64,000 nt of DNA. Origin: Halarsenatibacter silvermanii (GTDB lineage: Bacteria > Bacillota > Halanaerobiia > Halanaerobiales > Halarsenatibacteraceae). Below are positions 25,571-34,619 of the stretch, one piece after another (the stretch's first letter is position 1; the number at the start of each line of letters is the position of its first letter). The position numbers and the translations under genes are program-made. The stretch covers positions 62,001-126,000 of the forward strand of contig NZ_FNGO01000001.1 of assembly GCF_900103135.1 (NCBI RefSeq), in the 5' to 3' direction. The notes beneath the pieces are model-generated. The model ran no database searches. It saw only the letters and a program-made list of their open reading frames with translations, and had not been told where the DNA came from.

Positions 25571-26950
25571 ATGCAGAAAGTAAGCACCGGTATTTATGAA
25601 CAGGCGATCGAACTTTTGCATGAGGAGAAGCTGGAAAAACTGAAGCAGCTGTTAAACGATGCCGATCTGGTCGAGCTGGTGCAGCTCATGCAGGAGCTGG
25701 ATTCTGAAAGCAGGGTGGTGAGCTTCCGGCTTTTGAGAAAGGATACAGCTATCAAGGTGTTCGAAAAACTGGATCTTGAACTGCAGGAAGCGCTGATCAA
25801 GGACTTCGCAGGTACGGAAGCGGCCGACACCTTCAAAAGACTGGCTCCTGATGACAGAGTTCGGCTCCTGGATGAGCTGCCCGCAGGAGTTGCCAAGCGG
25901 CTGCTAAATCAGCTGAGTCAGGAAAAAAGAGAGGAAACTTCGGAACTTCTGGGTTATGAAGAGGAAACCGCCGGCAGAATCATGACGACGGAATATGCCC
26001 GCATAGAGGAGGGATCGACCGTAAAAGAAGCTCTCGAAAAGGTCAGATCCATAAAAGACCACAAAAAGAACATTCTCAGCCTGTATGTGACAGATGAAAC
26101 TCGAGTGCTGGAGGGAGAAGTGCCCCTGCAGGATCTGGTTCTTTCCGATCCTGACGAAAAAGTTGAAAATATAATGAAGCCCTATCCTGTCAAGGTCAAT
26201 ACGGATGTTGATCAGGAGAAAGCTGCCCGGCTGATGCAGGAACAGGACCTGGTCAATCTGCCGGTTGTCGATCATGAAAATCGACTTGTCGGCACGGTAA
26301 CTGTCGATGACGCCGCCGAAATCATCGAGGAGGAAACAACAGAGGACATCTTCGAGATGGCCGGATTGGGCTCGCTGCGCTCCGATGAAGCTACCAAAAG
26401 CCGCACCATGATCGAGGGCTCGCTGCCCCAGATCTGGAAAGTCAGAATCCCCTACTTATTGATAGCTCTGGCCGGAGGTCTTTTAGCCGGAGGGGTTATC
26501 GATGGGTTCGAAGAAACTCTGGAGGCAATAGCAGCCCTGGCTGTCTTTATTCCGGTCATAATGGATATGGGCGGCAATGTAGGCACTCAGTCATCGACCA
26601 TCTTCGCCCGCGGTCTGGTTCTGGGCCACGTCAACGTGCGCCAGTTCAAACGTTACTTTTTTAAAGAGATGAGTGTAGGTCTCGGCATGGGACTGATACT
26701 GGGAGCAGCTTCAGGCGTGATAGCTCATTACTGGCAGGGGATTCCCGGCTTCGGTCTGACGGTGTTTTTGTCCATGGCGCTTACAATCACCCTTGCCAGC
26801 AGCCTCGGCTTCATAATTCCCTATATACTCTTCCGTTTCAATTTCGACCAGGCCGCCGGTTCTGATCCCGTCATAACGACGCTGAAGGATATAACCGCGC
26901 TGGTGATTTACTTTTCGCTGGCCAATCTCTTTATGAGCCATATGCTTTAA
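25571..26950 (+). CDS. mgtE: Magnesium transporter MgtE
   Basis: Mg2+-gated Mg2+ channel of the inner membrane, 459 aa. N-terminal superhelical domain (residues about 1-130), two CBS domains (TAGRIMTTEYARIEEGSTV and VENIMKPYPVKVNTD...LPVVDHENRLVGTVTVDD), a plug helix and five transmembrane helices with the pore motif PVIMDMGGNVGTQSST. All elements of characterised MgtE are present. ATG behind AGAGGAGG. Expression is controlled by the M-box and consensus promoter upstream. A terminator follows within 60 bp. Confidence 0.96.
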   Translation: MQKVSTGIYEQAIELLHEEKLEKLKQLLNDADLVELVQLMQELDSESRVVSFRLLRKDTAIKVFEKLDLELQEALIKDFAGTEAADTFKRLAPDDRVRLLDELPAGVAKRLLNQLSQEKREETSELLGYEEETAGRIMTTEYARIEEGSTVKEALEKVRSIKDHKKNILSLYVTDETRVLEGEVPLQDLVLSDPDEKVENIMKPYPVKVNTDVDQEKAARLMQEQDLVNLPVVDHENRLVGTVTVDDAAEIIEEETTEDIFEMAGLGSLRSDEATKSRTMIEGSLPQIWKVRIPYLLIALAGGLLAGGVIDGFEETLEAIAALAVFIPVIMDMGGNVGTQSSTIFARGLVLGHVNVRQFKRYFFKEMSVGLGMGLILGAASGVIAHYWQGIPGFGLTVFLSMALTITLASSLGFIIPYILFRFNFDQAAGSDPVITTLKDITALVIYFSLANLFMSHML

Positions 26951-27009
26951 ACCGTACATTTTGATGGATTGAAAATTTTGGGTTCAAAAAATGTGCTCTC
27001 AAAATGCAA

Positions 27010-27058
27010 AAATCCGCCCTGCCGGCTCAACAGCCGGTGAGGCGGATTTTTTATTTTT
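27010..27058 (+). terminator. Rho-independent terminator after mgtE
   Basis: AAATCCGCC ... GGCGGATTT outer stem with an inner GCCGGC/GCCGG stem, followed by TTTATTTTTTAA. It is immediately followed by repeat copy C. Confidence 0.9.
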
Positions 27059-27059
27059 T

Positions 27060-27241
27060 AATGAAATTTTTCCCCGGCATAAGTTTAGTTTTCGGCCAAA
27101 AAAATTGCGCTCTCTTCGCAAAAGCTTGTCCCTGAGCTCCCGCTCAGCCCGGCACATCCTGAGCCGGGGACACTATTTTTTGGCCAGGGACTTAACCTGA
27201 GATTCGAAAAATTTCGAGTATCACTCTGCTTTATATCTTCC
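27060..27241 (-). repeat. Dispersed intergenic repeat, copy C
   Basis: About 182 bp matching copy B on the opposite strand nearly base for base from GATATAAAGC through ACTCGAAATTTTTCGAA, GTGTCCCCGGCTCAGGAT, GGGACAAGCTTTTGCGAAG, GAGCGCAATTTTT to GGAAAAATTTCATT. The 16-bp end repeat has decayed to GAAGATATAAAGC on one side and is missing on the other. It occupies the gap between convergent mgtE and pulA; the remaining ~55 bp to pulA hold nothing recognised. Confidence 0.88.
27128..27173 (-). ncRNA. Conserved 46-nt three-way-junction core of the dispersed repeat (copy C)
   Basis: Same outer stem TGTCCC/GGGACA and two inner hairpins as in copy B, all stems unchanged. Hairpin-2 loop reads GGGA in place of GTGT, and hairpin-1 loop has one A-to-G change. 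Differences falling only in loops suggest a selected fold, though two copies are few. Confidence 0.4.
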
Positions 27242-27297
27242 GATGCTCTTAAAACCCCGGCAATTTTTGTTATATATAAGCCCTTTAAATCTGCTGT

Positions 27298-29211
27298 TCA
27301 CCTTACAGTTTCACAGTGCATCACCATAGCGCTGTGCGGGGACAGTTCAACTTCCACATCCTGAAAACTTCTGATGGTCTCCAGGCCGGCCTGGCTTTCA
27401 TCGACCACCACATGTCGTTTTTTTCTTTCTCCCAGGCCTATTTTAGTCCAGTCCCAATTTCCGTTGTAAATAATCAGTATTTCAGCCCAGGAATCCCCGC
27501 CGGCATGAGGGCCGAGTTTAAAGGCTGCAGTTTTTTCCGGAGTATCGAGAAATTCCAGATTCTCCCGGATCGCCTGACTGTCAGGAAGCCTCAGGGCCGG
27601 GTGCTCGCGCCGAAGCTCAATCAAACCCCGGATATATTCAAAGGTCTCCTGATACCGTGTTTTGCGGTTCCATTTGAGAGCATTAACACGATCTCCCGAT
27701 TTGTAGGAGTTGTGATCGCCGTATTTCGTGCGCAGAAACTCCGCTCCGCCGTGCATAAAGGCCACTCCCTGGGAGGTGAAAATTATGGCGTGGGCAAAGC
27801 GATGCAGCTGAACCAGCACCTCTTCTCTTCTTTCCGGACAGGTTTTTTTCAGCTTATCCCAGAGAGTTAAATTATCGTGACAGCTCACGTAATTTATCGA
27901 TTCGCCGGGTTCATCGGCCAGTCCCATCAATGATTCTCGATAGGGTATATGTCCGACCGCACCTTTTTTGATTTCGTGTTCAAGTCCTTCCCGGCCCGTG
28001 ATAAAACCAGGGACAGGACCATCGTTGTCGCCTTTTATGGCCTCGCGAAATTCATCGTTAAAAACACCAATTCTGCGGCCGCGCTGAGCTCCCTTGACCA
28101 TCAGCCTCTTCTCGGGAATATTGGGAGAAAGGGCATACCAGGGTTCACCATAGACCAGCATCGATTCATCGATCTCATCCAGCCTATCCCTCACCTCAAA
28201 CATCGTCTCTCGATCGATAAGTCCCATCAAATCGAAGCGGAACCCATCGATATGGTACTCTTCCGCCCAGTAGGTCACTGACTGCAGAATAAAATCGCGT
28301 ACTTTTTCGCGTTCTGTCGCCACCTCATTCCCCACCCCTGATCCATTGGCAACCTCATACTCAGTTTCCCACCTGTAGAAGTAACCGGGAGCGATCAGAT
28401 TCATAGGGGAATGTCTGGTATGGTAGGTATGATTAAAAACCACGTCCATTATGACACCTATACCTCTATCGTGCAAAGCCATGATAAGCTGCTTGAGTTC
28501 GGTAATGCGCGAAAGATCTTCCGGATTGGAGGCATAAGAACCTTCGGGCGAATTATAACAGTATGGGTCATAACCCCAGTTGTAATCCTCGGGGTCTGTA
28601 TCATCGACCGTGGCAAAATCATATATTGGCATCAGCTGCACATGAGTTATGCCGAGCTCTTCAAGATGATCCAGGCCGGTGCTCAGGCCGGTAGAATTTG
28701 TGGTTCCCCCCTCGGTGAAAGCCAGATATTGACGGCGGTTTTCCATGCCTGACTGGGGGTGGCTGCTGAAATCCCGCACATGCACCTCATAAATTACTGC
28801 ATCGACCGCCCGATCACAATCTGGACGGCTGTCCTCCTGCCATCCTTCGGGATCGGTCCTGGAGGTGTCGACCACTATCGCCCGCTGACTGTTGGTGCTG
28901 ACTGCTTTAGCCCAGGGATCGACAGCCTTGTATATTCTGCCTTCCCTGTTGATTTCCAGCCAGTAATAGGTTCCATGAAGGTCCTCATCGAGCTGAAGAT
29001 ACCAGTAATTGTCGGCCAGCGGATAAAGATCCAGAGTCCTTTCGGCCGGACCTTCTTCCCTGGAGGTGAGACTGATACTTACCGCCTGGGCATCCTTTAC
29101 CCAGAAGTGAAAAATCGTGGTTTTAGGGCTGCAAAATGCCCCCAGCTTTTCTCTGTTAAACGTTCTTTTTTTCGATACATCAGGATCGTTTTGACTGGAA
29201 GTCTTCGCCAA
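27298..29211 (-). CDS. pulA: Type I pullulanase / glycogen debranching enzyme
   Basis: GH13_14 enzyme hydrolysing alpha-1,6 branches. N-terminal CBM48-like sandwich (about residues 15-120), then barrel motifs YEVHVRDFS, the pullulanase signature YNWGYDPYCYNSPEGSYA, GVIMDVVFNHTYH, DGFRFDLMGLID (nucleophile Asp), MLVYGEPWYA (acid Glu) and SINYVSCHDNLTLWDKL (stabilising Asp). 637 aa. No signal peptide, so it acts on intracellular glycogen together with the phosphorylase encoded divergently. Start is ATG; the gap to glgP is 173 bp. Confidence 0.93.
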   Translation of the reverse strand: MAKTSSQNDPDVSKKRTFNREKLGAFCSPKTTIFHFWVKDAQAVSISLTSREEGPAERTLDLYPLADNYWYLQLDEDLHGTYYWLEINREGRIYKAVDPWAKAVSTNSQRAIVVDTSRTDPEGWQEDSRPDCDRAVDAVIYEVHVRDFSSHPQSGMENRRQYLAFTEGGTTNSTGLSTGLDHLEELGITHVQLMPIYDFATVDDTDPEDYNWGYDPYCYNSPEGSYASNPEDLSRITELKQLIMALHDRGIGVIMDVVFNHTYHTRHSPMNLIAPGYFYRWETEYEVANGSGVGNEVATEREKVRDFILQSVTYWAEEYHIDGFRFDLMGLIDRETMFEVRDRLDEIDESMLVYGEPWYALSPNIPEKRLMVKGAQRGRRIGVFNDEFREAIKGDNDGPVPGFITGREGLEHEIKKGAVGHIPYRESLMGLADEPGESINYVSCHDNLTLWDKLKKTCPERREEVLVQLHRFAHAIIFTSQGVAFMHGGAEFLRTKYGDHNSYKSGDRVNALKWNRKTRYQETFEYIRGLIELRREHPALRLPDSQAIRENLEFLDTPEKTAAFKLGPHAGGDSWAEILIIYNGNWDWTKIGLGERKKRHVVVDESQAGLETIRSFQDVEVELSPHSAMVMHCETVR

Positions 29212-29384
29212 GAATTTACTCCTCCCCGCTTTTTATCGACAATTTAAGGATTGGATTTTACTATTCTCCTTATTTATTATATAATTAAAAAGGATATAAG
29301 TAAACGAACATAGGGGGATTAATTCTTAAATTTTCAATTTTTCTTTGCTGATTTACAAAAATCTTTACCGAGGTGATCATCAAG

Positions 29385-31022
29385 TTGCAGAGAGAAATCG
29401 ATAAGGAAATAGAAGAACTGCCGAGGATAGCCTACTTCTGTATGGAATACGGATTGCACGAGGATTTCCGGATTTATTCCGGAGGTCTGGGAGTACTGGC
29501 CGGAGACATAATGAAGGCCTCCCGGGAAAACAATCTGCCCCTGGTGGGTATCGGCATCATGTGGAGTAAAGGGTATACCAAACAGCTCATCGATGATTAT
29601 GGTCGTCCCTATGACAATTTTGCTGCCGAAGAAAAGAATTACAAACACGTCGAAGATACCGGAAGCTCGGTTACAGTTACCGTAGAAGATCAGGAGATTA
29701 AATGTAAAATATGGAAGGTAGAAAAATTTAACAACAATATCATCTACCTGCTCGATGCCAATCTGGAAGAGAACGGAGAGTATAGCGAAATCACCAAACG
29801 CCTCTATGTGGGTTCTTCCGAGGAGCGCATTGCTCAGGAAATAGTCCTGGGTATAGGGGGAGTTAAAGCTCTGCGCGAACTGGATATAGAGATCGACATC
29901 TATCATTTTAACGAAGGTCACGCCGCTTTAGCCGGTACTGAGCTCATTAGAGAGAAGATGGAAGAGCAGGAAGAACCGGATTTTCATCAGGCCTGGAAAA
30001 AAACGCGGGATGAAATCGTATTCACCACCCATACACCGGTAAAAGAAGGTAATGAGTCTCACCCGATAGAAAATCTCGAGCGCATGGGCGCTTTCAACAG
30101 TTTAAACCGCGAACAGATGGAACATATAGGGAATAATCCCTTTAACATGACTGTAGCGGGACTCAGACTTTCCTCCCGCGCCAACGGAGTTGCCCGCCTG
30201 CACGGCATCACCGCCCGGGATATGTGGAATGAGGTGGATGATCGCGCACCCATAATGTCGATTACCAACGGTGTTCATCGCGGCAGCTGGGTCGACGAAA
30301 GAATGTATGAGGCTCTCTTCGACAAGGAGGAGATCTCCAGGCTGCATCAGGAGAATAAAAAAGAACTGCTGGAGTTTATAGCCGAAGAAAACGATCAGTA
30401 TCTCGATGACGACAGGTTGCTGATCGGATTCGCCCGCAGGGCAGCCAGCTATAAACGACCCGATATGATATTCTGGGATATGGACACGATCAGACCTCTG
30501 CTGGAAGACAACAAGATTCAGCTGGTTTTCTCCGGAAAAGCACATCCCGAGGACAATATAGGCAAGGACATCATCGCCAGCATAATAGATATTTCCGAAA
30601 GATATCCGGAAAACGTCGTTTATCTGGAGGATTATAATATCAAGATAGGCCGCCTGATGACCAGAGGCTGTGACGTGTGGCTCAACAATCCCCGTCGTCC
30701 TCTCGAAGCCAGCGGAACCTCGGGCATGAAAGCCGCCATGAACGGCGTTCTCAACCTGAGCACGCTCGACGGCTGGTGGGCGGAGGCCTGTCAGCATGGC
30801 ATCAACGGCTGGCAGTTCGGTGATGCCTATGTAGGTGAGGGGCAGGATGAACACGATTTACATGCCCTCTACCATGTGCTGGGCAACGAAGTTATTCCTA
30901 CCTATTATGATGACAGAGAAAAATGGCTGATGATGATGCAATACAGCCTCAAAACCACCCATGAAAAGTTCTCGGCTCGCAGAATGATGGATGATTATTA
31001 CAAGATGCTCTATATGATTTAA
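29385..31022 (+). CDS. glgP: Alpha-glucan (glycogen) phosphorylase, short archaeal/thermophile type
   Basis: Releases glucose-1-phosphate from glycogen. GT35 short form (about 545 aa versus 800+ for classical GlgP), with RIAYFCMEYGLHEDFRIYSGGLGVLAGD, HFNEGHAAL, FTTHTPVKEG, ITNGVHRGSW, FARRAASYKRPDM and the pyridoxal-phosphate region WLNNPRRPLEASGTSGMKAAMNGVLNLSTLDGWW (Lys in SGMKAA). Start taken as TTG because GAGGTGATC, a full anti-16S match, precedes it by 6 nt; a GTG four codons earlier overlaps that site. Ends at a strong terminator. Confidence 0.92.
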   Translation: MQREIDKEIEELPRIAYFCMEYGLHEDFRIYSGGLGVLAGDIMKASRENNLPLVGIGIMWSKGYTKQLIDDYGRPYDNFAAEEKNYKHVEDTGSSVTVTVEDQEIKCKIWKVEKFNNNIIYLLDANLEENGEYSEITKRLYVGSSEERIAQEIVLGIGGVKALRELDIEIDIYHFNEGHAALAGTELIREKMEEQEEPDFHQAWKKTRDEIVFTTHTPVKEGNESHPIENLERMGAFNSLNREQMEHIGNNPFNMTVAGLRLSSRANGVARLHGITARDMWNEVDDRAPIMSITNGVHRGSWVDERMYEALFDKEEISRLHQENKKELLEFIAEENDQYLDDDRLLIGFARRAASYKRPDMIFWDMDTIRPLLEDNKIQLVFSGKAHPEDNIGKDIIASIIDISERYPENVVYLEDYNIKIGRLMTRGCDVWLNNPRRPLEASGTSGMKAAMNGVLNLSTLDGWWAEACQHGINGWQFGDAYVGEGQDEHDLHALYHVLGNEVIPTYYDDREKWLMMMQYSLKTTHEKFSARRMMDDYYKMLYMI

Positions 31023-31068
31023 TTTTCGACATAAACAACAGGGGCCATCAGCATACGCACCACATTGA

Positions 31069-31102
31069 AGCCCGGGGATAATTATAACCCCCGGGCTTTT
31101 TA
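31069..31102 (+). terminator. Rho-independent terminator after glgP
   Basis: Stem AAGCCCGGGG / CCCCGGGCTT, 10-nt loop, followed by TTTATA. Also separates glgP from the convergent DJ-1 gene. Confidence 0.9.
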
Positions 31103-31107
31103 TATTC

Positions 31108-31656
31108 TCAAATGTGAATCATATTTTCCGCCAGCTCGGCCCGTTTTTCCGGCCCGTTGAGATAGCCAACAATCTCCAGAGAAAAATCCAGAGCCGTTCC
31201 CGGTCCGCGGGAAGTGATAATATGATCGTCCTTCACCACCCGCTGCTGCCTGTAATCCAGCCCGGAAAATCTGTCAGCAAAGGAAGGATAGCTGGTCACC
31301 GCCCGGTCTTCGAGTATCCCGGCATCGAGCAGAACCAGAGGTGCTGCACATATAGCCGCCACCAGCCTCTCGGTGGCATCAAACTCCCTCACCAGTTGAA
31401 TCACCCGGGATTCGTGTTTTAAATTTTCAGTTCCCGGCATGCCTCCAGGAAGAGCTATACCATCAAAAACACGGGCATTTATATTCTTGAGGCGCTGATC
31501 GGCCTGCAGCTTGATCTGATGAGAACCCTCTATCTTGGTATTGCCCAGGCCGGCGGTGGTAACATCATTGCCCGCCCGGCGAAGGGTATCCACAATTGTG
31601 ATGGCCTCTATCTCTTCCAGACCGCGCGCCAACGGAACAACAATTTTGCTGTTCAA
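31108..31656 (-). CDS. DJ-1/PfpI family protein (ThiJ/YajL-like)
   Basis: 182-aa protein of the DJ-1 group. Motifs: IVVPLARGLEEIEAITIVDTLRRAG, FDGIALPGGMPGTENLK, VAAICAAPLVLLDAGIL with the reactive Cys in AAICAAP, and ITSRGPGTALDFSLEIVGYL. Closest group is the chaperone/deglycase-like YajL/DJ-1 proteins. Start is TTG (NSKIVVPLA follows) behind GGGAGGGGGAG; it is one base past the stop of the macrodomain gene, so the two are coupled. Third gene of a subtilase-macrodomain-DJ-1 operon, a set consistent with protein or metabolite damage repair. Confidence 0.9.
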   Translation of the reverse strand: MNSKIVVPLARGLEEIEAITIVDTLRRAGNDVTTAGLGNTKIEGSHQIKLQADQRLKNINARVFDGIALPGGMPGTENLKHESRVIQLVREFDATERLVAAICAAPLVLLDAGILEDRAVTSYPSFADRFSGLDYRQQRVVKDDHIITSRGPGTALDFSLEIVGYLNGPEKRAELAENMIHI

Positions 31657-31657
31657 T

Positions 31658-32206
31658 TTATTTCTCCCCCTCCCTGACTGCATTCTCCAGAACATCAGCA
31701 AAGAGTTCGAGGTCCGATTCGCTGTAAAGAACGAATTTTATCAGGCGCACAACATCCAGCTCCGGCATCTCTTCCAGCACCGTCTGCAGAGCTATCTCTG
31801 CCGCCGCACGTTTGGGATAGCCGAAAGCCCCGGTAGAGATAGCAGGAAACGCCAGCCGCTCAATCTCATTTTCTTCTGCCAGCCTGAGAGATTCCCGATA
31901 ACACCTGGCCAGAAGCTCATCCTCCGGTTTATCGCGGCCGTAAACCGGCCCCAGACAGTGTATTACGAAGTCATTGGGGAGCTTATGGGCTCCGGTGATC
32001 ACCGCTTCACCGGGCTCTATGGGAGCATACTGACTGGCTTCTTCCGCCAGTTCAGGCCCGGCTGCCGAATGAATGGCTCCAGCTACTCCTCCTCCAGTTT
32101 CCAATCGGGCATTAGCAGCATTAACAACAGCTTCAACATCCTGCTGTCTGGATATATCTCCCTGTTCCAGCCTGAGCCGCGCTTCGCCGCGTTCAGCTTC
32201 TTTCAT
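31658..32206 (-). CDS. Macrodomain protein, O-acetyl-ADP-ribose deacetylase type
   Basis: Binds or hydrolyses ADP-ribose derivatives. 182 aa with the MacroD/YmdB motifs LEQGDISRQQDVEAVVNAANARLETGGGVAGAIHSAAG, GEAVITGAHKLP, VIHCLGPVY and FPAISTGAFGYPKRAAAEIA. Could act on O-acetyl-ADP-ribose made by the Sir2 deacetylase encoded about 10 kb away, an inference from family pairing only. Start ATG lies 4 bp past the subtilase stop; the DJ-1 gene follows one base after its own stop. Confidence 0.92.
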   Translation of the reverse strand: MKEAERGEARLRLEQGDISRQQDVEAVVNAANARLETGGGVAGAIHSAAGPELAEEASQYAPIEPGEAVITGAHKLPNDFVIHCLGPVYGRDKPEDELLARCYRESLRLAEENEIERLAFPAISTGAFGYPKRAAAEIALQTVLEEMPELDVVRLIKFVLYSESDLELFADVLENAVREGEK

Positions 32207-32209
32207 TGA

Positions 32210-33775
32210 TCATTCCACCTCCAATCCGTTATTTTGGATTTTCGCCCTGATTCCGCTCAATTCGCCGGCAATCAGCGGGTGATCTAAATTTTCCAGCCGC
32301 TGCAGATCACCCGTTTTAAGGCCGATTTCCCCCAAAGAGGAATCCAGGCGTTTTAAAGCCCGCAGAGAATAATGCAGCAGCCAGGGTGAAGAGGATTTTT
32401 TGATTATCAGCGCTGCCAGTTCTCCGGCTTCTGCAAAACTTCTCAGCTCCAAAAAATTACGCAGCAAAAATCTCATCTCGAGTTCTCTCCGGTCGCATTT
32501 TTCCGCCCGGCGGCGCCAGTCAACTCTCCTGGTCATTTTGCGGGCGAGATTTCTATCAACGCTGACCAGATTATGCGCAAGCTTTTCGGGGTCTATCTTT
32601 TCCTGTTCAAGCACATCGATCAGCAGATGATATACCTCTTCCTCCGATAATTCTCCCAAAAAATTTGCAACTCTGGAGAAATCGACCTCATCTTTTAAAA
32701 GATACCGGCAGAATTTCCTCCGGGACATATGTCTGGAGCTGCGCAACTTCTTATCGATCAGCGAGATATAGTCACCGGGGACTTTTTCGGCCAGATCAGC
32801 CAGTTTTTTCTCGCCGGCCGCGGCAGTTATACTTTTGCGGCGGCGCCAGCGAGTGAAATCGCCTGTCATAAAATAGATGGTCGGCAGGATCATAACCGCC
32901 AGAAGATATAGAAGGCGGGTGCGCCAGAAAAGTTCAGGGAGGAAATATCTCTCCAGATGGCCGGGTTGAAACAATCCGCTGCCCAGAAGCCCCTCGCGAT
33001 AAATATCATCTGAGATACTGGCAGCCTTGCGCTGACTCAGCTCAGCCAGCTGCCCGGGATCGACTTCCTGATCTGTGAGAGCAGCCAGGCGGGCCAGTTC
33101 TCCGACGACCCGGGGAGCGGAAAAAGAGGTGCCCTGTGATTCAAAGCGGGTCAGAGAAAAAGAACCAAAGTCGCGCGGAAGCAGCCGGCGTACCCCTCCC
33201 GGAGCTGCAAGATCAATATGTTCGCCATAGGTGGCATAATTATACCTGCCCCGCGAAGAAGCTCCACTGATACTCAAAACCCCGGCATAACCGGACGGAT
33301 AAAACACCCTTTCATCTCCGCTGTTGCCGGCAGCGGCCACCACCAGCACATCTAATCTTTCCAGATCTTCGATTGCCCTTTTCTCAATCGGCGAGGGTTC
33401 GGAAAAGGCCAGACTGATATTGACAAATATTTTTTTATCGGGATTGGCCCGGGCATAATCGCCTATATAAAGCAGATGTTCGAGAAAATTCTGTCTGCGT
33501 TTCTCACCGGCTCCCTCCAGCTCCAGCTCTCGTATTACCGCCAGCTCTCCGGCCCGGCGCGCGATCAAATCAGAGGTGAGCTGCCCGTGTCCGGGCAGCG
33601 GAGCGGGGGAACGTGGCTGAACTTCTCTCCGCACTTCCGGCTGAAAACCAGCATCTATCACAAAAACCGTAGTTGAGCTTCTCTCTTTGTTCTCACGATG
33701 CAGATGAGAAAGCCAGGCGAAGCCGGCGAGAATTATCAACAGACAGATTATCAGGATTTTGGTTATTTTGCGCAT
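32210..33775 (-). CDS. Membrane-anchored S8 (subtilisin-like) serine peptidase with C-terminal helical domain
   Basis: 521 aa. N-terminal signal anchor (ITKILIICLLIILAGFAWL). Catalytic triad visible as VFVIDAGF (Asp), GHGQLTSDLI (His), VAAAGNSG (oxyanion Asn) and ESQGTSFSAPRVVGEL (Ser). The protease part is small, about residues 35-265. A second membrane segment follows (LLYLLAVMILPTIYFM, near residue 290), then about 230 basic, helix-rich residues with no recognised domain (LADLAEKVPGDYI...VYHLLIDVLEQEKIDPEKLAHNLV). With two crossings, the protease would be outside and both ends inside. First gene of the macrodomain/DJ-1 operon. Substrate unknown. Confidence 0.87.
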   Translation of the reverse strand: MRKITKILIICLLIILAGFAWLSHLHRENKERSSTTVFVIDAGFQPEVRREVQPRSPAPLPGHGQLTSDLIARRAGELAVIRELELEGAGEKRRQNFLEHLLYIGDYARANPDKKIFVNISLAFSEPSPIEKRAIEDLERLDVLVVAAAGNSGDERVFYPSGYAGVLSISGASSRGRYNYATYGEHIDLAAPGGVRRLLPRDFGSFSLTRFESQGTSFSAPRVVGELARLAALTDQEVDPGQLAELSQRKAASISDDIYREGLLGSGLFQPGHLERYFLPELFWRTRLLYLLAVMILPTIYFMTGDFTRWRRRKSITAAAGEKKLADLAEKVPGDYISLIDKKLRSSRHMSRRKFCRYLLKDEVDFSRVANFLGELSEEEVYHLLIDVLEQEKIDPEKLAHNLVSVDRNLARKMTRRVDWRRRAEKCDRRELEMRFLLRNFLELRSFAEAGELAALIIKKSSSPWLLHYSLRALKRLDSSLGEIGLKTGDLQRLENLDHPLIAGELSGIRAKIQNNGLEVE

Positions 33776-33823
33776 TTATAACTTCCTCATAAAATTGCTG
33801 GCTGAGAAACTTTTATAAGCTTT

Positions 33824-34417
33824 CTAAGCACTGACACCTACAAACATGTAAAAGCGTTTATTTAAAATTTTGCTGAAAATAATCTCCAGATCATTCTCTT
33901 TGAGTATAGCCTTGATCTCTCCCGATTTTAGTCTTTCCTCCAGGTCGGGCCCTGGCTCCATCTCATCATAGCGCCAGTCCAGGATGACAACTCTGCCGCT
34001 TTCCTCTTCGAGCAGCCGCAGATAGGAGCCGAAAAATTCTCCGGGGTCTTCAACTTCATGCAGTATGTTGGCAAAAAAGAGCACATCAGCTCTTCCATTC
34101 AAACCCGGCATGCGGTTTTCCGGCAGACCCTCAGCTTCCACCTGATGGAGATAGATATTGGTATGATCGCTTTCTGCCCTCCGCTCGGAGAGTTCTTCCA
34201 GCATATCGGAGGATATATCGAACCCGTGAACTTCTCCTTCACTTCCCACCATTTCAGCAGCCGGCAGGCTGAAGAATCCGTTGCCACAGCCTACATCAAA
34301 AAACTGGTCGCCCTCTTTTAGACCGCAGGCTTCCAAAATTTTTTTGGGAGGAAGCCATTCCTTTCTCTCCTCGGACAAAAGACGGGAACTATTCTGGGGA
34401 TTGAATACTCTGGACAT
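33824..34417 (-). CDS. Class I SAM-dependent methyltransferase (UbiE/Methyltransf_11-like)
   Basis: 197 aa. SAM-binding motif I is FFDVGCGNGFFSLPAAEMVG, motif II GEVHGFDISSDMLEEL, with a later ADVLFFANILHEVEDP (post-motif region) and ILDWRYDEMEPGP. This resembles small methyltransferases seen near metal or arsenic genes, but the three-Cys pattern of ArsM is absent, so substrate is not assigned. ATG behind a perfect AGGAGGTGA. The frame is open further upstream but the strong ribosome binding site fixes the start. Divergent from the MATE gene. Confidence 0.88.
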   Translation of the reverse strand: MSRVFNPQNSSRLLSEERKEWLPPKKILEACGLKEGDQFFDVGCGNGFFSLPAAEMVGSEGEVHGFDISSDMLEELSERRAESDHTNIYLHQVEAEGLPENRMPGLNGRADVLFFANILHEVEDPGEFFGSYLRLLEEESGRVVILDWRYDEMEPGPDLEERLKSGEIKAILKENDLEIIFSKILNKRFYMFVGVSA

Positions 34418-34619
34418 AATTCTGTCACCTCCTGGCTTTTGATTATATTTCTGGAAAAATAACCGGAGACCTTCTTCCGGCATTCTTTGAATTCCAGGAC
34501 TCCAGCTGCTAATAAGGTTGCAGATTCAAACATTGCTTGATATACTTTTTCCTGCGGGTTAATTATATCGTCTTTATCGTGACATCGGGTTCTATCTCTG
34601 TAGTAGGTGGTAATTTTAG

